From Agromyces kandeliae (GTDB lineage: Bacteria > Actinomycetota > Actinomycetes > Actinomycetales > Microbacteriaceae), in NCBI RefSeq assembly GCF_009674665.1, contig NZ_WKJD01000012.1, positions 450,882-514,881 of the forward strand: 64,000 nt of DNA, read 5' to 3'. Every line of letters starts with the position of its first letter. Positions within the stretch are counted from its first letter, which is position 1. The translations under genes were made by a program, and so were the position numbers. The notes under the pieces are model-generated. The model made no database searches. It was not told the DNA's origin and saw nothing but the letters and a program-made list of their open reading frames with translations. Shown here piece after piece: positions 24,068 to 32,366 of the stretch.

Positions 24068-25617
24068 CCGACCCCGCAGCGAACGACGACCCTCGCGGAT
24101 CGTCCGCGCCGGTCGACCGCGCGTCGACCGACGTGATCGTGATCGGCGGCGGCGTCGCCGGGCTGGTCGCCGCGCTCGAGTGCGCGCGCCTCGGCCTCGG
24201 AGTCATCGTGCTCGAGCAGTCCGATCGCCCGGGCGGCTGCGTCGGCCGCATCGAGGTCGACGGCCTCGCGCTCGACGCGGGCGCCGAGTCCTTCGCGACC
24301 CGCAACGACTCGGTGTCGAAGCTCGTCGAACGGCTCGGGCTCGCCGACGCCGTCGAGTCGCCGAACCCGGCCGGCGCGTGGCTGGTCTGGGGCGACCGCA
24401 CCGGCCGCAACGCGGCTCGCCTGCCGCGTACGGGTGTGCTCGGCATCCCCGCGAACCCGCTCGGCGAGGACGTCCGCGCGATCATCGGCTGGGGCGGCGC
24501 GTGGCGCGCGTGGCGCGACCGCATCACCCCGATCCTCAAGATCGGACGCGCCGAGCGGCTCGGCCCGCTCGTTCGCCAGCGCATGGGCGACGCGGTCCTC
24601 GACCGGCTCGTCACGCCGATCTCGGCGGGCGTCTACTCCACCGACCCAGACGACCTCGACGTCGACGTCGTCGCCCCCGGCCTCAACGAGGCCATGACCC
24701 GCGCCGGATCGCTCTCGGGCGGCGTGGGCCAGCTCATCGAGGCGCGGCGCGCCGGCAGCGCGGTCCTCGGGCTCCGCGGCGGCATGCACACGCTCGTCGA
24801 CGCGCTCACCGCCGAGCTCGCACGCTTCGGCGCCGAGGTGCGGACGGGCGTCCGCGCGACCGCCCTGGAGCGACGACACGCCGGTGGCGCCCCCGAGACC
24901 GCTGCCGCATCCGGCTGGCGCGCGGTCGGCGAGCCCGTGCCCGAGGTGGCCGATCCCTCCGGCGACGTCGACGCCGCGGCATCCGTCGTCGTCGACGCGC
25001 GCTTCGCGATCGTCGCCACGCCCGCCCACGTCTCGCGCGCACTGCTCGCGGGCATCGCGCCCCCTGAGGCACTCGCCGAGGACTGGCCGGCCGCGGCATC
25101 CGTCGAACTCGTGACGCTCGTGCTCGACGCGCCCGAACTCGACGCCGCGCCGCGCGGAACCGGCGTGCTCGTCGCCGCCGGCACGCCGGGCGTCACGGCC
25201 AAGGCGCTCACGCATTCGAGCGCCAAGTGGACGTGGCTCGCCGACTCCGCGGGGGGCCGGCACGTCGTCAGGCTCTCCTACGGGCGCGCCGGCGCCGCGA
25301 GTCCGCTCGACGGCCTGGGCGACGAGGCGGTCGCCGAACTCGCCCTGCGCGACGCATCCGCCCTGCTCGGCGTCGACCTCGGTGCACGCAGCCTGCGCGC
25401 GCATGGGCGGTCCGCGTGGCGCGACGCGCTCTCGCAGGCCGCGGTCGGCCAGCGCGATCGCGTACGAGCCCTCGAGGGCGCGGTCGAGCACGAGGAGGGA
25501 CTCGCGCTCGCCGGTTCGTGGGTCGCCGGCACCGGGCTCGCCTCGGTCGTGCCGCACGCCATCGAGGCCGCCGAGCGCATCCGGCGGCGGTCGCTCCGGA
25601 TCGCGGAGGATGCATAG
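24064..25617 (+). CDS. hemY: Coproporphyrinogen III oxidase, HemY/CgoX type
   Basis: FAD enzyme of 517 residues. The dinucleotide fold is DVIVIGGGVAGLVAALECARLG near 25-45, then RPGGCVGRIEVDGLALDAGAESFATRN. The C-terminus has the FAD-binding ALAGSWVAGTGLASVVPHAIEAAERI segment. Actinobacterial HemY proteins oxidise coproporphyrinogen III to coproporphyrin III, consistent with hemQ and hemH nearby. A short Ala/Glu-rich insertion near 270-310 is longer than usual. It is coupled to hemE. Confidence 0.92.
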   Translation: MTDPAANDDPRGSSAPVDRASTDVIVIGGGVAGLVAALECARLGLGVIVLEQSDRPGGCVGRIEVDGLALDAGAESFATRNDSVSKLVERLGLADAVESPNPAGAWLVWGDRTGRNAARLPRTGVLGIPANPLGEDVRAIIGWGGAWRAWRDRITPILKIGRAERLGPLVRQRMGDAVLDRLVTPISAGVYSTDPDDLDVDVVAPGLNEAMTRAGSLSGGVGQLIEARRAGSAVLGLRGGMHTLVDALTAELARFGAEVRTGVRATALERRHAGGAPETAAASGWRAVGEPVPEVADPSGDVDAAASVVVDARFAIVATPAHVSRALLAGIAPPEALAEDWPAAASVELVTLVLDAPELDAAPRGTGVLVAAGTPGVTAKALTHSSAKWTWLADSAGGRHVVRLSYGRAGAASPLDGLGDEAVAELALRDASALLGVDLGARSLRAHGRSAWRDALSQAAVGQRDRVRALEGAVEHEEGLALAGSWVAGTGLASVVPHAIEAAERIRRRSLRIAEDA

Positions 25618-25658
25618 CCGGATCGGCATACGATCGCCCGGATCGCCCGACAACCCCC

Positions 25659-25686
25659 TTGCGTCGCACCTGCCTGGGTCTACGCT
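25659..25686 (+). promoter_or_regulatory. Possible promoter of the YtxH-holin-DUF3618 operon
   Basis: TTGCGT and TACGCT are separated by 16 bases, 44 bases before ATG 25731. Both elements are imperfect. Confidence 0.35.
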
Positions 25687-25730
25687 GGAGTGACGCTGTC
25701 TGAAGAACCGCAGCGGGGGATGGGGTGCAC

Positions 25731-26210
25731 ATGAAGGGCAAGATCCTCTTCGTCGTCGGTCTCGGCGTGGGCTACGTGCTCGGCACGAGGGCGGGGCGGG
25801 AACGCTACGAACAGATCCAGAAGGCCGCCGAGAACGTCTGGAACCAGCCGGCCGTGCAGGACGGCGTCCAGACCGTGAAGGACTTCGCGATGGCGCGAGT
25901 CGGCGACGTGAGCGACGCCGTGCTCGACAACGCCAAGAAGCTCGTCCGCCAGATCTCCGAGGGGTCCTCGACGACGGACACGGGTGCGAAGTCCTCGGCC
26001 GCATCGAAGTCGACCGCCTCCGAGTCGGCGGGCGCGAAATCGGCGGGCGCGAAATCGACGGCCTCGAAGTCGACGGCCTCGAAGTCGACGGCCTCGAAGT
26101 CGACCGGCTCGAAGTCGTCCGGCTCGTCCACCCGCTCGAGCTCGGCGAAGTCCGGCGCATCGGGTTCCAAGGCCTCGGGCTCGTCCGGCTCGTCCACGTC
26201 CTCGTCCTGA
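25731..26210 (+). CDS. YtxH-like membrane protein with Ser/Ala/Lys repeat tail
   Basis: Small envelope or stress protein of 159 residues. The N-terminal membrane segment ILFVVGLGVGYVLGTRAGRERYEQI is the YtxH/GXGXXXG-type signature, followed by an amphipathic helix to about residue 83. The tail (about 85-159) is nearly all Ser, Ala, Lys, Gly and Thr, encoded by 15-bp tandem repeats, and is basic enough to touch nucleic acid or wall polymers. ATG 25731 is preferred over GTG 25725. First of four closely packed genes. Function unknown. Confidence 0.8.
   Translation: MKGKILFVVGLGVGYVLGTRAGRERYEQIQKAAENVWNQPAVQDGVQTVKDFAMARVGDVSDAVLDNAKKLVRQISEGSSTTDTGAKSSAASKSTASESAGAKSAGAKSTASKSTASKSTASKSTGSKSSGSSTRSSSAKSGASGSKASGSSGSSTSSS
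26025..26114 (+). repeat. Six in-frame 15-bp tandem repeats
   Basis: Units are TCGGCGGGCGCGAAA twice, TCGACGGCCTCGAAG three times exactly, then a degenerate copy. They encode SAGAK, SAGAK, STASK x3 and STGSK. Such arrays can change copy number by slippage without breaking the frame. Confidence 0.85.
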
Positions 26211-26233
26211 CCGACCACCGGAGGTGACACCCG

Positions 26234-26638
26234 ATGGCTGCACCACTCAACGACGACCGGTCGCTGTTCACCCTGGTCGGTGAACTGCCCGACCAGATCC
26301 AGGCGCTCGTCAAAGCCGAGATCGACCAGATCAAGGCCGAGCTGAGCTACAAGGCCAAGCACTTCGGCATCGGCGCGGGACTCGTGATCGCCGCGGCGTT
26401 CGTCGGCATCTTCCTGCTCGGCACCCTCATCGCGACCGGCATCCTGGCGCTCTCGCTCGTGATGCCGGGCTGGGCGGCGGCCCTCACCGTCTCCGGCATC
26501 CTGCTGCTCATCATCGCGATCCTCGTGGGCGTCGCGCTCGCGAGCTTCCGACGCGGCAGCGAGCCGCTCGAGACCATCGAGAGCGTCAGACAGGACATCG
26601 ACGCGATCACCGGAAGGGGCGACTATGGCGGCCACTGA
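26234..26638 (+). CDS. Actinobacterial holin-X family membrane protein
   Basis: Protein of 134 residues. An amphipathic N-terminal helix (SLFTLVGELPDQIQALVKAEIDQIKAEL) precedes two membrane helices (IGAGLVIAAAFVGIFLLGTLI and WAAALTVSGILLLIIAILVGVAL). This is the phage-holin-superfamily-III-like family found in actinobacterial chromosomes, normally without phage genes. It sits 23 bp after the YtxH-like gene and overlaps the DUF3618 gene by 14 bp. A role in envelope maintenance is likely; holin function is not implied. Confidence 0.85.
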   Translation: MAAPLNDDRSLFTLVGELPDQIQALVKAEIDQIKAELSYKAKHFGIGAGLVIAAAFVGIFLLGTLIATGILALSLVMPGWAAALTVSGILLLIIAILVGVALASFRRGSEPLETIESVRQDIDAITGRGDYGGH

Positions 26639-26918
26639 CGTCGTCCGACTCGACAAGAAGCAGCAGCGCAACTTCACGCGGCTGCAGGCGCACGACAACG
26701 CGCGCGCCGCGCGCGACCAGCTCGCCGGAACCCTCGGCGCGCTCGAGGAGAAGCTCAACGTGCCCAAGCGCGCCGCGCGCGCGACGGCACGGGCGAAACG
26801 CCGCATGCAGCGCTTCGCCGACGAACAACCCGGTGCGGCGATCGCCGTGGCCGTCGGGATCGCGGCCGCCGTCGGCGTCGGGGTCTGGCTCGTGGTGCGT
26901 GCCAACCTCGACCGCTGA
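26625..26918 (+). CDS. DUF3618-type small membrane protein
   Basis: Protein of 97 residues: charged N-terminal helix (ARDQLAGTLGALEEKLNVPKRA), a basic stretch, then one membrane helix (GAAIAVAVGIAAAVGVGVWLVV). DUF3618 proteins commonly accompany YtxH and holin-X genes in actinobacteria. Overlap with the gene before is 14 bp. Its last 20 bp overlap the only plausible start of the GntR gene. Confidence 0.82.
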   Translation: MAATDVVRLDKKQQRNFTRLQAHDNARAARDQLAGTLGALEEKLNVPKRAARATARAKRRMQRFADEQPGAAIAVAVGIAAAVGVGVWLVVRANLDR

Positions 26919-27585
26919 CCCCGGCCGCGTCGACGCCGCTCCGGCGTCGACGGCCGTCGAGCGCGTCACCTCGGTGCTGCGCGACGAGATCCTGAACGGC
27001 GAGCTCGCCCCGGGGACCCCGCTCCGCGAGGAGTCGGCGGCTACGCGCCACGGGGTCTCCCGGCACACCGTGCGCGCCGCGTTCCAGCGGCTCGTCGCCG
27101 AGCGTCTGGCCGTCGCCGAGCCCTACCGCGGCGTCCGCGTGACGAGCTTCGACGCGCGCGAGATCATCGCGCTGCAGCAATTGCGCGCGGCGCTCGAGGT
27201 CGAGGCGCTGCGCATCGCCTTCGCCCGTTTCGGCGGCACGCTGCCCGACCACGTGCTCGCACCCGCCCGTGCCGCGGTCGACGCGATGGAGCGGGCCGCC
27301 GACGGCGGCCCCGGCGGGGCGACGGATGCCGCGTGGCGGCGCATCGAGCGGTTCCACGCCGACTACCACGCCGCCCTGGTCGCGGCATCCGACAGCCCCC
27401 GCATCATCGAAGCCCACGCGGCGATCGGCAGCGAGCTGCTGCTGTTCGTCGCGCACATCAGGCGACACGCGAGCGTCGCCGATCTCGTCGAGGACCATCG
27501 GCGCCTGCTGGTCGAACTCCTCGAGCGCGGGCCCGAGGCCATGCGCGCCCATCTCGAGCACTCCACCCGGCTGCTCACCGACTGA
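26899..27585 (+). CDS. GntR family regulator, FCD subgroup
   Basis: Regulator of 228 residues. The winged helix covers VLRDEILNGELAPGTPLREESAATRHGVSRHTVRAAFQRLVAERL. The all-helical FCD effector domain holds the usual acidic/His positions (RIERFHADYHAALVAASDSPRI and LVEDHRRLL). The only in-frame start before the DNA-binding domain is GTG 26899 inside the DUF3618 gene, so it is coupled to that gene. FCD members often sense organic acids; the target is unknown. A methyltransferase gene follows 25 bp later. Confidence 0.78.
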   Translation: MPTSTADPGRVDAAPASTAVERVTSVLRDEILNGELAPGTPLREESAATRHGVSRHTVRAAFQRLVAERLAVAEPYRGVRVTSFDAREIIALQQLRAALEVEALRIAFARFGGTLPDHVLAPARAAVDAMERAADGGPGGATDAAWRRIERFHADYHAALVAASDSPRIIEAHAAIGSELLLFVAHIRRHASVADLVEDHRRLLVELLERGPEAMRAHLEHSTRLLTD

Positions 27586-27610
27586 GCGGCCCACCTCGCA
27601 AGGAGGCGAC

Positions 27611-28720
27611 GTGTCCGTCACCGACCCCACCCCTCCCGCACCCGGCGCTGCCGACCCCGTCGACGCGTTCGCCGACCGTATCTTCACGTCCGCGCTCGGC
27701 GCCTTCGAGACGCTCTCGGTCCATCTCGGCGACCGGCTCGACTGGTACCGGATCCTCGCCGAACGCGGCTCGCTCACCTCGTCCGAGCTCGCCGAGGCCG
27801 CCGAGACCGGCGAGCGGTACACGCGCGAATGGCTCGAGCACCAGGCCGTGAGCGGCATCCTCGCGGTCGACGACGCGGACGCCGCGGCATCCGACCGCCG
27901 GTACTCGCTGCCGCCCGCGCACGCCGAGGTGCTCACCGACGACGAGTCGCTCGCCTACCTCGCACCGATCGCGCGCATCGTCGCCAGCGCCGCGGCGCAG
28001 CTGCCCGGGCTGCTCGACGCGGCGCGCACCGGCGGCGGCGTGCCGTGGGCGTCGTTCGGGAAGGACATGCGCGACGCGCAGGGCGACATCAACCGCCCCT
28101 GGTTCGACCGCGAGCTCGCCGGTGCGCTGGCGTCGGTCCCCGAGCTCGATGCGGTGCTGAGCCGACCGGGCGCACGGATCCTCGACGTCGGCTGCGGGCA
28201 CGGCTGGTCCTCGCTCGCGCTCGCCCGGGCGTACCCCGAGGCGGTCGTCGACGGCGTCGACATCGACGGGCCCTCGATCGAGTCGGCCCGCGCCCACGCA
28301 GACGAGGCCGAGCTGGCGGACCGCGTGACCTTCCACCTCGGCGGCGGCGAGGCGCTCGCCGAGGAGGACGCGTACGACGCGGCCTTCGTCTTCGAGGCAC
28401 TGCACGACATGCCGAACCCGGTCGAGGTCCTCGCCGCGCTCCGCCGCGTCGTGCGCGACGACGGCGCCGTCGTGATCATGGACGAGGCCGTGGCCGAGCG
28501 GTTCGCGCCCGACGGCGACGACGTCGAGCGCGTCATGTACGGGTACAGCCTGCTCGTCTGCCTGCCGGACAGCCTCTCGACGCCGGGCTCGGTCGCCACC
28601 GGGACGGTCATGCGACCGTCGACGCTCGAGGGGTACGCGCGCAGCGCGGGGTTCGACTCCGCCGAGGCGCTGCCCATCGAGGGCTTCGCGGCGTTCCGGT
28701 TCACCCGACTGCACCCCTGA
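27611..28720 (+). CDS. SAM-dependent methyltransferase with winged-helix N-terminus
   Basis: Class I methyltransferase of 369 residues. The N-terminal half is a winged-helix-like dimerisation domain (SLTSSELAEAAETGERYTREWLEHQAVSG). Motif I ILDVGCGHGWSSLALA lies near 195, the acidic motif II VDGVDIDGPS near 217, and motif post-I AAFVFEALHDM near 257. Related actinobacterial proteins (Rv2258c-type) lack a known substrate. An excellent AGGAGG lies four bases before GTG 27611. The gene could be co-transcribed with gntR. Confidence 0.82.
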   Translation: MSVTDPTPPAPGAADPVDAFADRIFTSALGAFETLSVHLGDRLDWYRILAERGSLTSSELAEAAETGERYTREWLEHQAVSGILAVDDADAAASDRRYSLPPAHAEVLTDDESLAYLAPIARIVASAAAQLPGLLDAARTGGGVPWASFGKDMRDAQGDINRPWFDRELAGALASVPELDAVLSRPGARILDVGCGHGWSSLALARAYPEAVVDGVDIDGPSIESARAHADEAELADRVTFHLGGGEALAEEDAYDAAFVFEALHDMPNPVEVLAALRRVVRDDGAVVIMDEAVAERFAPDGDDVERVMYGYSLLVCLPDSLSTPGSVATGTVMRPSTLEGYARSAGFDSAEALPIEGFAAFRFTRLHP

Positions 28721-28774
28721 CCGCTCGCGGGCTGCGCGCAAGGCGCTCTCCGGCGCGGGCCGGCGTCACGCGTT

Positions 28775-28803
28775 TTGTGCCGGCGCCGCAACGCGGCCAA
28801 GAT
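28775..28803 (+). promoter_or_regulatory. Leaderless promoter of the OsmC gene
   Basis: TTGTGC, 17 bases, CAAGAT, then six bases to ATG 28810. It is one of the few cases in the window where a -35-like box is also seen. Confidence 0.5.
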
Positions 28804-28809
28804 GACGCA

Positions 28810-29319
28810 ATGGACCAGGCCGAGCTCCGCGCGCTCCAGGCGCCGCTGAAGGACCGCTACCGCACCGACCCCGACTCCGCGATCGCGCCCGTCTCCGCAC
28901 GCGCGGCCTTCGTCGAGCCGGGCATCACCGCGACCGTCGAAGGGTGGGCGGGGCCGGTGCGCACGGGGCTGCACCCCACGACCGGTGGCGACGGCTCCGA
29001 CGCCTGCTCGGGAGACCTCCTGCTGCAGGCGCTCGTCGGCTGCGCGGGCGTCACGCTCCGGTCGGTGGCGACCGCGATGGGGCTCGAGATCCGCTCGGCG
29101 GAGGTCCGTGCCGAGGGCGTGTTCGACGCGCGGGGCACGCTCGGCATGAGCCGGGACGTCCCCGTCGGGCTCCTCGACGTCGTCGTGACCGCGGTCGTCG
29201 ACACCGACGCCGACGACGGGACCCTCGAGCGCCTCCGCACCGGGACCGAGCGCTTCTGCGTCGTCGCCCGATCGCTCGCCGAGACCCCGGAGTTCGTGAT
29301 CGAGCGCGCGAGGCGCTGA
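28810..29319 (+). CDS. OsmC/Ohr family protein
   Basis: Peroxide-handling-family protein of 169 residues. The two redox Cys positions of the OsmC fold are visible: LLQALVGCAGVTLRSVA near residue 78 and GTERFCVVARSLAE near 152. Family members reduce organic hydroperoxides, though some act otherwise. It is leaderless and separately promoted, placed between the methyltransferase and hemQ. Protection during haem synthesis would make sense but is conjecture. Confidence 0.85.
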   Translation: MDQAELRALQAPLKDRYRTDPDSAIAPVSARAAFVEPGITATVEGWAGPVRTGLHPTTGGDGSDACSGDLLLQALVGCAGVTLRSVATAMGLEIRSAEVRAEGVFDARGTLGMSRDVPVGLLDVVVTAVVDTDADDGTLERLRTGTERFCVVARSLAETPEFVIERARR

Positions 29320-29377
29320 GCGGGGCGATGGTCGTCGCCTTTTTTGAGCTTTCAGCTTGCGGGGGGAGGATAGTGCC

Positions 29378-30112
29378 ATGTCTTCCCCCGCTGCCGAAGG
29401 GGCAGCCGCGAGCGCACCCGAGTCCGACCCGACCCCCTCGCCCGAGGGCTATACGCTCTTCGCCGTGTTCCGCAAGGATCCGGCTCGGCCCGACGACCTC
29501 GACGGGCACGACGTGCCCCGGTTCGTCGGCGAACTCGACGGCGTGATCCGCCTCGTCGAGGACGAGGGCGTCGTGCTCCGCGGAATCTACGACGTGTCGG
29601 GGCTCCGCGCCGATGCCGACGTGATGCTGTGGCTGCACGGTCCGACCGCCGAGGGCCTGCAGTGGGCGCTCCGCGAGCTGCGACGTGCGCGGCTGCTGCG
29701 CGCACTCCTGCCCACGTGGAACGCGATGGGGGTGCACCGCGACGCCGAGTTCAACAAGGCGCACGTGCCGGGCTTCCTCCGCGGCGTCGAGCCCAAGTCG
29801 TGGCTGACGATCTACCCGTTCGTCCGCAGCTACGAGTGGTACCTGCTCCCGCCCGAGGAGCGGGGGCGCATGCTCGCCGAGCACGGGCGGAAGGGAGCCG
29901 CGTTCCGCGGCGTCGTCGCGAACACGGTGTCGGCGTTCTCGCTCGGCGACTACGAGTGGCTGCTGCCGATGGAGGCCGACGAGCTCACCGACCTCGTCGA
30001 CATGATGCGCGACCTGCGTGCGACCGATGCCCGGCGCCACGTGCGCGACGAGCTGCCGTTCTACACCGGGCGTCGCATCACGACCGCCGAGCTCGTGGAG
30101 GTGCTGCAGTAA
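29378..30112 (+). CDS. hemQ: Coproheme decarboxylase (HemQ/ChdC)
   Basis: Last enzyme of the coproporphyrin-dependent pathway, converting Fe-coproporphyrin III to haem b with peroxide. It has 244 residues of the chlorite-dismutase-like fold. SWLTIYPFVRSYEWYLLPPEERGRML carries the catalytic Tyr of actinobacterial enzymes, and EWLLPMEADELTDLVDMMRDLRATDARRHVRDELPFYTGRR is the diagnostic C-terminal block. GGGGGGAGGA lies seven bases before ATG 29378. Its TAA overlaps the hemH start by one base. Confidence 0.95.
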   Translation: MSSPAAEGAAASAPESDPTPSPEGYTLFAVFRKDPARPDDLDGHDVPRFVGELDGVIRLVEDEGVVLRGIYDVSGLRADADVMLWLHGPTAEGLQWALRELRRARLLRALLPTWNAMGVHRDAEFNKAHVPGFLRGVEPKSWLTIYPFVRSYEWYLLPPEERGRMLAEHGRKGAAFRGVVANTVSAFSLGDYEWLLPMEADELTDLVDMMRDLRATDARRHVRDELPFYTGRRITTAELVEVLQ

Positions 30113-31398
30113 TGGCCGCGACCAACCTCGGCGGCGTGGGCGCCGACTCGGCCGAGCGCGCACGGGCGGCCGCAGCGGGGCACCCGCTTCGCGGCGTGAA
30201 GCCCGCGGCCGCGACATCCGCCCCGCTCGCCCCCGGCGCGGTCGTGCCCGGCGCGACCGAGCCGGCGCAGGACGGCCCCGCGCACGTGGAGGCGCCCGTC
30301 GCCTACGACGCCATCCTGCTCGCCGGATTCGGCGGGCCCGAGGGCCAGGACGACGTGATCCCGTTCCTGCGGAACGTGACGCGCGGCCGCGGCATCCCCG
30401 ACGAGCGGCTCGAGGAGGTCGCGCACCACTACCGCCACTTCGGCGGCGTGAGCCCGATCAACGAGCACAACCGCGAACTCAAGGCCGCGCTCGAGGCCGA
30501 GCTGGCGGGGCGCGGCATCGACCTTCCGGTCATCTGGGGCAACCGCAACTGGGACCCGTACATGAACGATGCGCTGCGCGAGGCAGGCGAGCGGGGCTTC
30601 ACGAAGCTCATCGCGGTCGCCACGAGCGCCTACTCGTCGTACTCGAGCTGCCGCCAGTACCGCGAGGACTTCGCGGACGCGCTGGAGGACACCGGCCTGG
30701 GTGGTGTCATCCGGATCGACAAGGTCCGGCAGTTCTTCGACCACCCCGGCTTCGTCGCCCCGTTCGTCGAGGGCGTGCGCGACGCGATCGCGAAGCTCGC
30801 GGCCGACCACGAGTCGTTCGACCCCACGACCGACGTCGAGGTGCTGTTCGCGACCCACTCGATCCCGACGACGGACGCCGAGAGGTCCGGCCCCGCGGAG
30901 CGCGGGTTCGGCGAAGGCGGCGCCTACGCCGCCCAGCACACGGCGGTCGCCGAGGTCGTGATGCGCGATGCGGGCGCCGGCGACGTGCCGTGGCAGCTCG
31001 TCTACCAGTCGCGCTCCGGCCCCCCGACGCAGCCGTGGCTCGAGCCCGACGTCAACGACGCGATCGCCGAACTGCCCGCCGCGGGCCGGAAGGCCGTCGT
31101 GATCGTGCCGCTCGGCTTCGTCAGCGACCACATGGAGGTCATGTGGGACCTCGACGAGGAGGCCATGGAGACGGCCGAGGAGCACGGCCTCGCCGCGGTC
31201 CGCGTGCCCACGCCCGGCATCCACCCGGCGTACGTCGCAGGCCTCGTCGACCTCGTGCTCGAGCGCGTGAACGGAACGCCGGCCGCGGAGCGACCGCACG
31301 CGACCGACCTCGGCCCCTGGTACGACGTCTGTCGGCCGGGCTGCTGCGAGAACGTGCGCCTCGGGTTCAAGCCGGCCCTCGCGGGGATCGCACCGTGA
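30112..31398 (+). CDS. hemH: Coproporphyrin ferrochelatase (HemH/CpfC), Fe-S type
   Basis: Inserts ferrous iron into coproporphyrin III (428 residues). About 65 non-conserved residues rich in Ala precede the core. The core shows GFGGPEGQDDVIPFLRNVTRGRGIP, HYRHFGGVSPIN, the metal-path His in FATHSIPTT, and VPLGFVSDHMEVMWDLDEEA. Cysteines in SSYSSCRQYRED and the C-terminal CRPGCCEN match ligands of the [2Fe-2S] cluster found in actinobacterial ferrochelatases. It overlaps hemQ by 1 bp and hemC by 4 bp. Confidence 0.94.
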   Translation: MAATNLGGVGADSAERARAAAAGHPLRGVKPAAATSAPLAPGAVVPGATEPAQDGPAHVEAPVAYDAILLAGFGGPEGQDDVIPFLRNVTRGRGIPDERLEEVAHHYRHFGGVSPINEHNRELKAALEAELAGRGIDLPVIWGNRNWDPYMNDALREAGERGFTKLIAVATSAYSSYSSCRQYREDFADALEDTGLGGVIRIDKVRQFFDHPGFVAPFVEGVRDAIAKLAADHESFDPTTDVEVLFATHSIPTTDAERSGPAERGFGEGGAYAAQHTAVAEVVMRDAGAGDVPWQLVYQSRSGPPTQPWLEPDVNDAIAELPAAGRKAVVIVPLGFVSDHMEVMWDLDEEAMETAEEHGLAAVRVPTPGIHPAYVAGLVDLVLERVNGTPAAERPHATDLGPWYDVCRPGCCENVRLGFKPALAGIAP

Positions 31399-32366
31399 CC
31401 GCCGCGGCGGCGCAGCGCGACGTGATCCGCGTCGGGACGCGGGGCAGCGCGCTCGCGCTCGCCCAGACGAACCAGATCGCCGAGCGCCTCGGCAAGGCGG
31501 CGAACGCCGACATCGAGATCGTGACCGTCACCACGCAGGGCGACACGTCGCGGGCGTCGCTGCAGTCGATCGGCGGCACGGGCGTGTTCGCGGCCGCGCT
31601 GCGCGAGGCCCTCGTCGCGGGGGAGTGCGACGTCGTCGTGCACTCGCTGAAGGACCTGCCCACCGCCGACCACCCGCGGCTGCGCCTCGGCGCGGTGCCC
31701 AAGCGCGCCGACGCGCGCGACGCGCTGTGCGCCCGCGACGGGCTCACGCTCGCCGAGCTGCCCGAGGGGGCCCGCATCGGGACGGGCTCGCCGCGACGCA
31801 TCGCGCAGTTGGCCGCGGCCCGGCCCGACGTGGTCGCCGTCGACGTGCGCGGCAACATCGACACGCGGCTCGGGTTCGTCGAGCAGGGCGAACTCGACGC
31901 GGTCATGCTCGCGGCGGCCGGCCTCGGCCGACTGGGGCGGGCGGATGCCGCGACCGAGCGCTTCTCGCTGAGCGACTGGCCGACCGCTCCCGGGCAGGGG
32001 GCACTGGCCCTGGAGGTCCGCGACGAGCGCGCCTCGCGCCACCTGCAGCGCGCGCTCGACGCCGTCGACCACGCCACGACGAGGGCCACGGTGCTCGCCG
32101 AGCGCCTCGTGCTCGCCGGCCTCGAAGCGGGGTGCGCTGCCCCCGTGGGGGCCACCGCGTTCGTGGACGACGAACTTCTGTTCCTCACGGCGACGGTGTA
32201 CAGTGCCGACGGGACGCGGCAGTTGACCAGCTCGCACGCCGCCACCCCCGACAGCCGCTCGGCCGCCGACCTGGCGGACGCGGCACGCGACGTCGCATCC
32301 CGCGTCGTCGCGGACCTCCTCGGCAACGGCGCCGCCGATCTCGCACCTGCCCAGGAGTCGCCGTGA
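31395..32366 (+). CDS. hemC: Porphobilinogen deaminase (hydroxymethylbilane synthase)
   Basis: Polymerises four porphobilinogen units into hydroxymethylbilane (323 residues). The active site has IRVGTRGSALALAQTNQIA, VVHSLKDLPT with the catalytic Asp region, IGTGSPRRIAQL, and Cys in LEAGCAAPVGA that holds the dipyrromethane cofactor. GTG 31395 overlaps the hemH stop (GTGA), and its own stop overlaps hemD in the same way. Confidence 0.95.
   Translation: MTAAAAQRDVIRVGTRGSALALAQTNQIAERLGKAANADIEIVTVTTQGDTSRASLQSIGGTGVFAAALREALVAGECDVVVHSLKDLPTADHPRLRLGAVPKRADARDALCARDGLTLAELPEGARIGTGSPRRIAQLAAARPDVVAVDVRGNIDTRLGFVEQGELDAVMLAAAGLGRLGRADAATERFSLSDWPTAPGQGALALEVRDERASRHLQRALDAVDHATTRATVLAERLVLAGLEAGCAAPVGATAFVDDELLFLTATVYSADGTRQLTSSHAATPDSRSAADLADAARDVASRVVADLLGNGAADLAPAQESP

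Noticed and set aside
26234..26638. Holin-like gene as a prophage remnant
   Set aside because: No endolysin, capsid, integrase or att repeats nearby. The YtxH/holin-X/DUF3618 trio is a chromosomal actinobacterial set.
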